DNA from: JAJRAN01 sp963827135
GTDB lineage: Archaea; Thermoplasmatota; Thermoplasmata; Methanomassiliicoccales; UBA472
Reading direction: 5' to 3'
Length of the DNA stretch: 64,000 nt
NCBI GenBank assembly: GCA_963827135.1
Contig: CAWGZX010000003.1
Span: 186,001-250,000 of the forward strand
Both the position numbers and the translations under genes were made by a program. This document shows positions 53,703-61,022 of this stretch, in pieces. Each line of letters starts with the position of its first letter. Position 1 is the stretch's first letter. Below the pieces are notes generated by a model, which was not told where the DNA came from, ran no database searches, and saw nothing but the letters and a program-made list of their open reading frames with translations.

Positions 53703-55049
53703 TTGAGCAGAATGATCATCAAATCTATATTGGCCCTATCTGCCGTTCTCATGCTCGGCCTAATGCTGGCAGCGCCGATGGCCTCGGCCATCGCTACCGC
53801 CGAGGCACCGGCATGGAACGAGGGGGATGCATGGGCCATGGGGAAGACGATGGACCTGGACGCTGAGTTCGCTGAGGAGCTCCAGGACCTAGAGGAGATG
53901 CTTGAGCAATCGACCGACCCTGCGAACCTCGAGGTGAACGAGTTCGACATCCAGGCCATGGCCAGCGCGTACGCGCTGTTCAAGGTCGACATGGTGAACG
54001 ACACTGAGGTGCACCTGAAGGGGAGCTTCGCCGCCAAGTTCACCGGGGACGCGAGCGTCTCCATAACCGCGGACATGGAGAAGCCAGGTATTCGGGACTG
54101 GGACGATGACATATTGACCGAGCGCCGAACCGCGTCCGCCGATGTCGAGCTGGCAATGGCGATGGTGCTAGAGGTCGAGGCGGTGCTGGAGAAGGAAACC
54201 GCAGCGGTCAAGAGCATCACCATCAGCATCAAGGCTTCGCTGAGCGGCAGTGCCGTCCTTGTGAACATACCCAGGGAAGAGAGCAACTGGAGCACTCACA
54301 GCATATTCTACGAGAACTACGACGTGAGCGCAGATCTGAACGTCTTCATGACCTTCGAGATCCAATTCCAGCCATCGCTGAACATTTATGACTTCCCGTT
54401 GACCGTCGGTGATGAATGGGTCATCGAGTCGACGGCTGTGATGTCCGGGACCTATGGTGGAACCGTGGACATAACAGGACTACCCGAAGACATGGAGGAC
54501 GAGCTGTTCGCCAGCGAGATGCTCCAGGAAGCAGGGATCGATTCTTTCCCGATCGACTTGGCACAGGTCATCCAGAACAGCGACGAACCGGCCATGAACA
54601 ATGGGGTCATCGGTCCTGAGTCCGTTGTAATCGGACCAGCCACCTTGAACTGTGTCTCGGTCGAACAGATCACGCTACCAGAGCATGGAGTTGTCAGCAA
54701 GTACACCATCAAGACCGAAGCTGACACTGAGTTCTACTACATCGACGGCGTCGATCTCCTTACCGGCATGCAGGAGGTCGCTGATGAAATGGACCTGATC
54801 GATGAGATCCCGGTCGACCTGCCTGTGGACAGTGAGATGCTGACCATGGATTCTGTCTCCGCTGAGGATGCAGAGCAAGGAATCCAGGACATTGCAGACT
54901 ATCGCGCCCAGATAGCAGGTGAGAGTACCTCGGAAGGAAGCGCTTTGGACTCTGACATGATGATGCTCTTGCTCATCATCGCTGTCGTCGCTGTTGTTGG
55001 CGTCGTGGCCGTTGTCCTTTTGATGAAGAGGAAGCCGAAGGCGCCATAA
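53703..55049 (+). CDS. Secreted, membrane-anchored protein of unknown function
   Basis: A 448-residue protein with a signal peptide (IIKSILALSAVLMLGLMLAAPMASA), an acidic ectodomain of about 390 residues without recognised domains, and a C-terminal helix (MMLLLIIAVVAVVGVVAVVLLMK) with a basic tail. A middle section (VGDEWVIESTAVMSGTY) recalls domains seen in other archaeal anchored lipoprotein-like proteins. TTG 53703 follows GGAGGG at 53692-53697 at good spacing, with TATA-like TTTTATC near 53653-53660. The frame is open from 53679. No relation to the thermosome gene is evident. Confidence 0.8.
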   Translation: MSRMIIKSILALSAVLMLGLMLAAPMASAIATAEAPAWNEGDAWAMGKTMDLDAEFAEELQDLEEMLEQSTDPANLEVNEFDIQAMASAYALFKVDMVNDTEVHLKGSFAAKFTGDASVSITADMEKPGIRDWDDDILTERRTASADVELAMAMVLEVEAVLEKETAAVKSITISIKASLSGSAVLVNIPREESNWSTHSIFYENYDVSADLNVFMTFEIQFQPSLNIYDFPLTVGDEWVIESTAVMSGTYGGTVDITGLPEDMEDELFASEMLQEAGIDSFPIDLAQVIQNSDEPAMNNGVIGPESVVIGPATLNCVSVEQITLPEHGVVSKYTIKTEADTEFYYIDGVDLLTGMQEVADEMDLIDEIPVDLPVDSEMLTMDSVSAEDAEQGIQDIADYRAQIAGESTSEGSALDSDMMMLLLIIAVVAVVGVVAVVLLMKRKPKAP

Positions 55050-55225
55050 GGAAAACCCTTTACAATCTCCTTATTTTTTCCATATGAATTGATGCCATCG
55101 GCCAGGAAATAGGCTGCTAAGAAAATGCGAATTTGATAGTATATGGGTGTTCCAATTTCTTGATTGAATTTTTGAATAAATAAAGATTATTAAAATTTTT
55201 AGTCGGAAACTAAATCAATTAAAAA

Positions 55226-55549
55226 TTAATTGATCTTCTCTACCTTACCCTTCTTCCCCTTAGATACATCAAGGCCGAAATCAGAGTGCTTGACATAGCA
55301 ATCGACACACCGCAATCTCGAACCTACCTGGATTGGCATGCTCTCCACCAGATCCACATCTGCATCCCATAAGGCCAATCTGCAAGAACCAGTTTCGTCC
55401 TGGACGCTAATGTTTCGTACCCTGCCTCTGCCACCGGTCCTCTTCTCGAACTCCTTGGTGTCTGCTATCTTTGTAACTTCCACCTCGACGGTGGCTTCTT
55501 CTCGGTCTTTTAGGTCCTTGACGCTCTTGACATCACCCATGAATATCAT
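55226..55549 (-). CDS. Single OB-fold protein, SSB/RPA-like
   Basis: A 107-residue protein with one OB fold: VEVEVTKIADTKEF, VRNISVQDETGSCRLALWDADVDLV and GSRLRCVDCYVK, the pattern of archaeal RPA/SSB domains and of OB proteins on mobile elements. The stop lies inside the palindrome TCAATTAAAAATTAATTGA (55213-55231). ATG 55549 or 55540 (MGDVKSV). The gene starts an A+T-rich island and lies upstream of, and divergent from, the recombinase pair. Single-stranded DNA binding is inferred. Confidence 0.8.
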   Translation of the reverse strand: MIFMGDVKSVKDLKDREEATVEVEVTKIADTKEFEKRTGGRGRVRNISVQDETGSCRLALWDADVDLVESMPIQVGSRLRCVDCYVKHSDFGLDVSKGKKGKVEKIN

Positions 55550-55838
55550 CTCGTTGTTCGCTACTAGGAAGCCAGATACCGCTCATATCTAGATCATCCA
55601 CCAGCCGCAGCGATGGCTGTCCATAATATCTTCAACCATAAAGCTACTTATTGAATTATGAAATAATAATAAAGCTAATAACGATATTATTGATAATATT
55701 ATAACATGCTATTAAATTGAGCATAAGTGTACATCTCACCTAACTATTATATAAAGCCCAATTACATGTCAGACAATTGTCAGATATTGAAGGGATGGGA
55801 GCCTCGGACTGACATGCTGGATTGCATGGAGGAGTAAT
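55550..55838. other. A+T-rich noncoding region before the recombinase genes
   Basis: No gene in these 289 bases. They contain the divergent promoters of the OB-fold gene and the recombinase pair. The segment AGCTAATAACGATATTAT (55673-55690) is nearly repeated at 60028-60045, beyond the proline dehydrogenase-like gene. Confidence 0.5.
55747..55784 (+). promoter_or_regulatory. Recombinase promoter with palindromic operator candidate
   Basis: TATA box TTATATAA at about 55747-55754. The perfect palindrome GACAATTGTC lies at 55772-55781, where transcription should start, and is bordered by two direct copies of GTCAGA (55768-55773 and 55779-55784). This would suit a dimeric repressor or the recombinases themselves. 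GGAGGAG before ATG 55839 is the ribosome-binding site. Confidence 0.55.
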
Positions 55839-56675
55839 ATGCGAGCTGCGATCTATTCCAGGGTATCCACCGAAGACCAAGCCAAGGAAGGATTCAGCAT
55901 CGCTGCTCAATCAAAAAGATTGAATGCATATTGCAAAGCAAGGGGCTGGTCTTTGGCCGGCGAATATATTGACGATGGCCATAGTGGTAGAGAGGTAAAA
56001 CGGCCTGCATATCAGCGAATGATGGATGATAAGGACATGTGGGATGTACTGGTGGTCCTTAAAATGGATCGCATCCACCGTAACAGCCGCAACTTCGCGG
56101 TCATGATGGACAACCTTCGTGATTGGGGCAAGGAGTTCAACTCGATGCAGGAGAGTTTCGATACAACCACCGCCATCGGGCGTTTCGTCATGGACACGAT
56201 CCAGCGTATTGCACAATTAGAGAGCGAGCAGATCGGGGAAAGAGTGAAGATGGGCATGACCCAGAAGGCGAAGAAGGGAAATGGATATCTTGGATTCGGA
56301 GAGCCATATGGCTACGATTACCTTGACAAGAAGCTCTTGATGATAGAAGAAGAGGCAGCCGTCGTTAGAGAGATATTCATAACCTACCTTGTCGGGGCGA
56401 GCATCCAGGATATCGTCGAAGGGCTTAATTCCCGTAACATCATCGCTAAGAAAGGTGGCGCCTGGACAAAGGAGGCAATATCCAATATCCTTAAGAACCC
56501 GTTATATTGCGGCTATGTTCGCTGGGACGGGATAATGAGAAAGGGCCAGCACGTGCCGGTCGTCACTGTGGATCAATTCAACTCCACCCAGATTGAGATT
56601 AGGATGCGGGCAAGGACTAACCAAGGCGAGGACAACCTCGTCCATGTAGGGATTGGAGAGGTAGTACATGGTTAG
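55839..56675 (+). CDS. Serine recombinase (first of a tandem pair)
   Basis: A 278-residue site-specific recombinase. The resolvase domain (about 1-150) has AIYSRVSTEDQ with catalytic S10, KMDRIHRNSRNF with arginines, and the helix RIAQLESEQIGER. The recombinase domain follows (about 155-250): GYLGFGEPYGYDY and LKNPLYCGYVRWDG. The zinc ribbon and coiled coil of large serine integrases (450-600 residues) are absent. It overlaps the second, paralogous recombinase by eight bases, which implies production of both together. Strong GGAGGAG site before ATG 55839. Enzymes of this type integrate, excise or invert DNA. Confidence 0.92.
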   Translation: MRAAIYSRVSTEDQAKEGFSIAAQSKRLNAYCKARGWSLAGEYIDDGHSGREVKRPAYQRMMDDKDMWDVLVVLKMDRIHRNSRNFAVMMDNLRDWGKEFNSMQESFDTTTAIGRFVMDTIQRIAQLESEQIGERVKMGMTQKAKKGNGYLGFGEPYGYDYLDKKLLMIEEEAAVVREIFITYLVGASIQDIVEGLNSRNIIAKKGGAWTKEAISNILKNPLYCGYVRWDGIMRKGQHVPVVTVDQFNSTQIEIRMRARTNQGEDNLVHVGIGEVVHG

Positions 56676-57531
56676 GGTCGCCATCTACGCCCGTGTGTCC
56701 ACCGAGGACCAAGCCAAGGAGGGTTACTCACTGGAGGCTCAGCTCGAGCGTTTGGAATCATACTGTGAGGCTCAAGGATGGGATGTGGTGGCAAAATATG
56801 TTGATGATGGCCATTCTGGAAGGAGCATTACTCGACCAGCCTATCGAAGGATGATGGAGGAGCGTGAAAAATGGGACCTCATCCTCGTGATGAAGATGGA
56901 TCGGATACACCGCAACAGCAAGAATTTCATGGTCATGATGGAGAACTTGGAGAAGTGGGGAAAGAAGTTCACTTCAATGAGCGAATCCCTTGACACCTCG
57001 ACGGCAGTAGGAAGATTCGTCGTTGACATCATCCAAAGGATCGCTCAACTGGAAAGTGAACAGATAGGCGAAAGAACATATATGGGTATGTCCCAGAAAG
57101 CTGAGAGCTTCGGGGGGATTATGGGATTCTATCCCCCTTTTGGGTACCATTACTCCGGAGGCAAGCTAATGCCTTTGGAGGAAGAGGCTGCCATCGTCTT
57201 AGCCATGTATCAATCATATCTGTCTGGCGATTCCATGGGTACGATAGCCTGGAGATTAAACCAGCAGGGGATAATGACAAAAAGGGGAAATAGATGGACG
57301 GTCTGGTCAGTAAGCCATGTACTTCACAATCCAATTTATGCGGGTTTCCTTCTATGGGATGGAAGATTTCTCACCACGAATCACCCAGCTATTGTCACCA
57401 GGCATCAGTTCGAGTTGGTGCAAGCAAGGGCGGCAGAAATGACGAAAGACAGAAAGAAACGCTCCATAATACGATTGAAGGTGCCCGAAGCATCGCCTGA
57501 GACCCCTAAAGAAGCCAGCATTGTTGCTTAG
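56668..57531 (+). CDS. Serine recombinase (second of a tandem pair)
   Basis: A 287-residue paralogue of the preceding gene, similar along its whole length: VAIYARVSTEDQAKEGYSLE with catalytic S11, KMDRIHRNSKNF, RIAQLESEQIGER, then GFYPPFGYHY and LHNPIYAGFLLWDG. The C-terminal tail differs (basic KDRKKRS then acidic). Like its partner it stops after the recombinase domain. ATG 56668 lies inside the end of the first gene. Two coupled recombinases suggest a heteromer or two steps of a switch; which is unknown. Confidence 0.92.
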   Translation: MVRVAIYARVSTEDQAKEGYSLEAQLERLESYCEAQGWDVVAKYVDDGHSGRSITRPAYRRMMEEREKWDLILVMKMDRIHRNSKNFMVMMENLEKWGKKFTSMSESLDTSTAVGRFVVDIIQRIAQLESEQIGERTYMGMSQKAESFGGIMGFYPPFGYHYSGGKLMPLEEEAAIVLAMYQSYLSGDSMGTIAWRLNQQGIMTKRGNRWTVWSVSHVLHNPIYAGFLLWDGRFLTTNHPAIVTRHQFELVQARAAEMTKDRKKRSIIRLKVPEASPETPKEASIVA

Positions 57532-57718
57532 TTTTAGGGTAGGCAGCCCCTGAAATCGGATGGTCATATATATAAATTGCCATGAAATCAAATCATTCAT
57601 ATTTAAAAGTGTTTAGGTGCCTTTGTTGCACCCAAGCGAACCTCTGATATGGATAAAGTTTAATATATTCTATCTGAATGATATCAAGCACGGAGCTGCG
57701 TAAAAGCAGTTCGAGGAT

Positions 57719-57850
57719 ATGGAAAGGGAAAGGGGGATCGCAATCGAAGAGATGTGCGAAGCTAGTTCGCCTTATGGATGGCGATTGCATATCAAGGGGG
57801 ATTGCATAATTCCAGTACCTTTCTGTAAACCTAACATGGAGGAGAGTTGA
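57719..57850 (+). CDS. Possible 43-residue protein preceding the membrane protein gene
   Basis: ATG 57719 opens 43 codons (begins MERERGIAIEEMC, ends VPFCKPNMEES) and stops one base before the next ATG. CGAGG lies just ahead of it, and a TATA-like TTTAATATATTC lies at about 57659-57670. Three cysteines. The end of this frame contains the GGAGGAG used by the next gene. It may be a short leader peptide or chance; no family recognised. Confidence 0.35.
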   Translation: MERERGIAIEEMCEASSPYGWRLHIKGDCIIPVPFCKPNMEES

Positions 57851-57851
57851 A

Positions 57852-58412
57852 ATGGCTGAAGAAAGAAATATACACATAAAGCTCGGGATGGCCGAAGGCT
57901 TCGGTTGTGCGCTCGTAGCTTATCTGACCTTTATGGTCGCTATGCTAGGGTTTGAGCAAATCACCGCAGGTCCGGCTATCATGGCAGTGAGCTACTGGTG
58001 TGGAATTGGCTTTTTGATCGTGACCGTGGTCGCATTCCTTAATGAGAATTACTTGATGAGCGCTGTATTCGGCACTCTGGGTGTATTCACATTAGCGTTC
58101 CCGCAAATCGTAACAGACCCTGTGATGATGAACGGAGGAATGGCCGTACTATTCGTCGGTGTGATCCTTTTGATCCTGGCTATCGTTTCGATCGCCCAGC
58201 CAATAAGGTTGGTGCCATTATTCCTACTTATGGCCGCCCTGATGTTCTTCTTCATCGGGCTATGGTGGGGCGAGATAACAAATGACACGTACTTGATGCT
58301 CATGGGCGTCTTTGCGTTCATTACAATGTTGTTCGCGCTCTACTTCGTGGCAGCTGTTGGAGTATTGGTCCTGAAGGGAAAGCCAGTCTTGCCCCTGTTA
58401 ATCAAGGGATGA
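57852..58412 (+). CDS. Six-span membrane protein, possibly GPR1/FUN34/YaaH type
   Basis: A 186-residue membrane protein with six hydrophobic spans and little else. The first span region KLGMAEGFGCALVAYLTFM and the loop GFLIVTVVAFLNENYLMSAVF recall the acetate/succinate uptake family SatP/YaaH, although its NPAPLGL signature is missing. AmiS/UreI-type channels are an alternative. GGAGGAG at about 57839-57845 precedes ATG 57852, and a clean terminator follows. Lying between recombinases and a proline dehydrogenase, it may be cargo of the island. Confidence 0.55.
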   Translation: MAEERNIHIKLGMAEGFGCALVAYLTFMVAMLGFEQITAGPAIMAVSYWCGIGFLIVTVVAFLNENYLMSAVFGTLGVFTLAFPQIVTDPVMMNGGMAVLFVGVILLILAIVSIAQPIRLVPLFLLMAALMFFFIGLWWGEITNDTYLMLMGVFAFITMLFALYFVAAVGVLVLKGKPVLPLLIKG

Positions 58413-58445
58413 AGAAAGGTTTCGACTACCGAAGAAAAACCACTT

Positions 58446-58480
58446 AGGAGGGGAAAACCCCTCCTGGAAATTGTTTTTTT
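58446..58480 (+). terminator. Hairpin terminator with T run
   Basis: AGGAGGGG (58446-58453) pairs perfectly with CCCCTCCT (58458-58465) around AAAA, followed by seven T at 58474-58480. It closes the membrane protein transcript, 33 bases after the stop. The form is that of an intrinsic terminator. Confidence 0.85.
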
Positions 58481-58556
58481 ATTATCGAGCAGTCCTTCAA
58501 ACCACACTGTCTTCTCACGAAATTTTTTATTAGTACATTCTAGCATTTGTCAACCC

Positions 58557-59432
58557 GTGACGGAATACGAGAATAGATGGGTGCTCCCAGATTGGTCAAG
58601 TGCTCTCCTGTGGACGCGAGCGAGAAACGCCCAAAGGATCATTGTGGTGCTGGATATCCTTGGCGAGTCTTCGTCAACCAAGAAAGAATCAGAGTCATCG
58701 AAGAATGCTTACATCGAGTTGTTAAAGGCCGTCTCCACTGAGCGTCTTTACGCTTCTATCTCCGTTAAGCCTAGTGCCCTGGGTTATACGGTGGACAAAG
58801 CCGTCTGTATTGACAACATCTTGACAATCGCCCGCGAATCAGCCGCAAAAAAGATTGGTTTTGAGTTGGACATGGAGGGCAGGTCCTTGGTTGGTTTCAC
58901 GCTTGATGCCGGCAAGGCTTGCACTGAATATGGATATCCAGTTACGCTCGCGCTTCAAGCCTATCTTGATCGGAGCCAAAAGGATATGGAGACTGCGATC
59001 GCTTCTGGAATAAGGGTCAGATTGGTTAAAGGCGCATATTCTGGAGATGCGTCTGACTTCATAGATATCCAAGGAAGATTCAAGGCTCTTGCTAGAGTCC
59101 TGATTGAAAAAGGAAACTCTTTCTGTTTAGGCACCCATGATCCAGAGCTCGTTGTGTGGACGACTATCAAAGCCGCGGATCAGAGCGAGAAGGTGGAATT
59201 CGGAATGCTCAAAGGCTTCTCGGACATGACTAAGCTTGATTTTGTGAAGAACAAGTGGAGGGTGTCCGAGTATGTTCCCTACGGGACGAACAAGGCAGCA
59301 TATGAGGCGAGGAGACGGGCATATCTGCAAAATGCTCGCTTCAATCGATCGGCAGCCCGCTCCTTGAGTTCATTCATTCTCAAGCCGCTCCGATTAGCCT
59401 TACAATCGGGATTCCTGACCCCTTTCCCATGA
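58557..59432 (+). CDS. Proline dehydrogenase-like FAD enzyme
   Basis: A 291-residue barrel protein of the proline dehydrogenase (PRODH) family, which oxidises proline to pyrroline-5-carboxylate. Matching segments are SVKPSALG, FELDMEGR, LALQAYLDRSQKD, IRVRLVKGAYSGD, LGTHDPEL, FGMLKGFSD and EYVPYGTN with the final RR pair. The usual active-site RR in Y..RR is kept (EARRRAYL). Start GTG 58557 follows AATTTTTTATTAG by about 30 bases, so the message is leaderless. The P5C dehydrogenase partner is not in the window. Confidence 0.85.
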   Translation: MTEYENRWVLPDWSSALLWTRARNAQRIIVVLDILGESSSTKKESESSKNAYIELLKAVSTERLYASISVKPSALGYTVDKAVCIDNILTIARESAAKKIGFELDMEGRSLVGFTLDAGKACTEYGYPVTLALQAYLDRSQKDMETAIASGIRVRLVKGAYSGDASDFIDIQGRFKALARVLIEKGNSFCLGTHDPELVVWTTIKAADQSEKVEFGMLKGFSDMTKLDFVKNKWRVSEYVPYGTNKAAYEARRRAYLQNARFNRSAARSLSSFILKPLRLALQSGFLTPFP

Positions 59433-59574
59433 ATTCAAGTTGATATTCGGGAGACCGTCGTTGACTAAAATGAACATTTTTGAACAGATAGTGCATAGAA
59501 TTATGGTTTATATTGGATTAAATAGTATTATGCAAAGTATATATAATATGTAAATACATAATATCTATGGAATT

Positions 59575-59790
59575 ATGGTAACTGCAGATCGAAAGTCAAG
59601 AACACAAGTTGCGAAGCCCGAAGCAGAGAAGGAAGAAGAGCAGATTGTGATCGTGGATAGGACTAGCATACAACTCACCACAAGGACGCGAGACAGACTG
59701 TATCGACTGAAGTTTAGAAGGACCTATGATCAATTCCTCAATGAGCTCTGCGATCTATATGAGGACAAAGGTTCTGATGACAGTAATTAA
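59575..59790 (+). CDS. Small ribbon-helix-helix-like protein (antitoxin or repressor type)
   Basis: A 71-residue protein. After a charged N-terminal 25 residues comes RTSIQLTTRTRDRLYRLKF followed by TYDQFLNELCDLYED, the strand-helix-helix arrangement of archaeal VapB-like antitoxins and ribbon-helix-helix repressors. No toxin gene lies next to it. It could bind the palindromes in the adjacent noncoding stretch or near the recombinases; that is inference. Confidence 0.65.
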   Translation: MVTADRKSRTQVAKPEAEKEEEQIVIVDRTSIQLTTRTRDRLYRLKFRRTYDQFLNELCDLYEDKGSDDSN

Positions 59791-60239
59791 GAATGATCTG
59801 TGGTCATGGGCAACTAAGTGTTCTAATCCCCATGCCCATGTCCTTGGTTCATTTTTGTACATTAAAATATATTGATTAATTAATATTTCATATATCGATA
59901 TTGTCAATATTAATTTTAGCTTTTACCTAAAAACACCTTTCTCGAGCCAAATCGAAATAAAAACCTTGATTTCTATGCCCTAGAGATGGTCGATTCTGTT
60001 CATTAATATAATATTCAATATTAATTTAGCTAATAGCGATTTTATATCTAAAATTTTCTATTTGTTCTTAATTAGACAACATTTGGGTCATTAGAATTGA
60101 TAGGGTGAAGTAATCTTTGATGCAATTCACACACATCAACTTTAATTTTAGCTCTAAATGTAAATTGTAATTAGCGTATCGATACTATATTTAATAATTA
60201 ACCATAGTATGATTGATGCGAAAAAGAATCGACCGTTCG
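59791..60239. other. A+T-rich noncoding stretch with three degenerate direct repeats and palindromes
   Basis: No gene in 449 bases. Three related sequences stand at 59904-59921 (TCAATATTAATTTTAGCT), 60015-60031 (TCAATATTAATTTAGCT) and 60136-60153 (TCAACTTTAATTTTAGCT), about 111 and 121 bases apart. Perfect 10-base palindromes ATATCGATAT (59892-59901) and GTATCGATAC (60176-60185) lie outside them. It may be an origin, partition or regulator-binding region of the island, or an attachment region. Confidence 0.6.
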
Positions 60240-60899
60240 TCACTCAAGAATCCCTTTCATGTATGGAATCACATCTCTGAAATCCACGAAGCTCATGAAT
60301 GGCAGCCCCCTCTTTTCCAGCTCTGATTCCAACCTTCTGCCCCTTACTGCAAATCTATGATCAGAAATGGCACATGCCTCAGTATCTGGCATACCATCGC
60401 CAAAGTAAGTTACATGATAACCATCCTTTCTCCACTGCAATACGGCATCGTCCTTGAAAGTCCTCGAATCTGGCATTAAAAGAGGTGGGAATTTGAATGC
60501 CAAGTGCCCTTCTTCATCATAGGTGCTAGCCGAATAGACTGACACTTTGTTCTCGATACCAAGTCTCCTCAGGAAATGCTCGATCACGAAGTCGATGCCA
60601 GCTGATACGATGACAATATTTGCGCCTTTTGCCAGGCACAATTCCACCAAATCTGTAAACCCATCCCTGATATCGATTCCTTTGTCCAGTTCCTCTAGAA
60701 TTATCGATCTTTTCGCACTTACAAGGGCGAATTGTTGGCGCATGCAATCCAGTAGGCTGATCTTCCCCTGGACATAGTAATCGTCCAACTCTCGCCAATC
60801 CCCTTTCGCATGCCTGTCCAGGATCCACTCCGCAGTGTCCTGGACCGTTATCGTGCCATCGAAATCGCAAAGGATGACATTCCTTGTTTCTTGATTCAG
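60240..60899 (-). CDS. HAD-superfamily phosphatase without a standard start codon
   Basis: A phosphatase of about 219 residues, HAD-IB type (SerB/MtnX-like). Motif I VILCDFDGTIT lies at the N-terminus, motif II VSAGIDF, and motif IV FGDGMPDTEAC. The first in-frame standard start is TTG 60788, which would remove motif I and its two catalytic Asp residues. Upstream the frame stays open but offers only CTG (60897-60899, with GGTGG before it). Alternatively a base is missing in GGAATGTCATC (about 60875-60882), which would make ATG-GTC-ATC-CTT. Substrate is unknown; MtnX, phosphoserine or pyridoxal-type phosphatases are related. Confidence 0.75.
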   Translation of the reverse strand: MNQETRNVILCDFDGTITVQDTAEWILDRHAKGDWRELDDYYVQGKISLLDCMRQQFALVSAKRSIILEELDKGIDIRDGFTDLVELCLAKGANIVIVSAGIDFVIEHFLRRLGIENKVSVYSASTYDEEGHLAFKFPPLLMPDSRTFKDDAVLQWRKDGYHVTYFGDGMPDTEACAISDHRFAVRGRRLESELEKRGLPFMSFVDFRDVIPYMKGILE

Positions 60900-61022
60900 A
60901 AAGCCACCGAAGCCAGAAAATGGTCTTTGACTAGTTCTATCCTCGCATTCAACTGATTGAATCGATCTATTTTCATCTTGCTGTGGAGCATCTTTATAAT
61001 GGAGCTGGAGATAGGTAAATTG

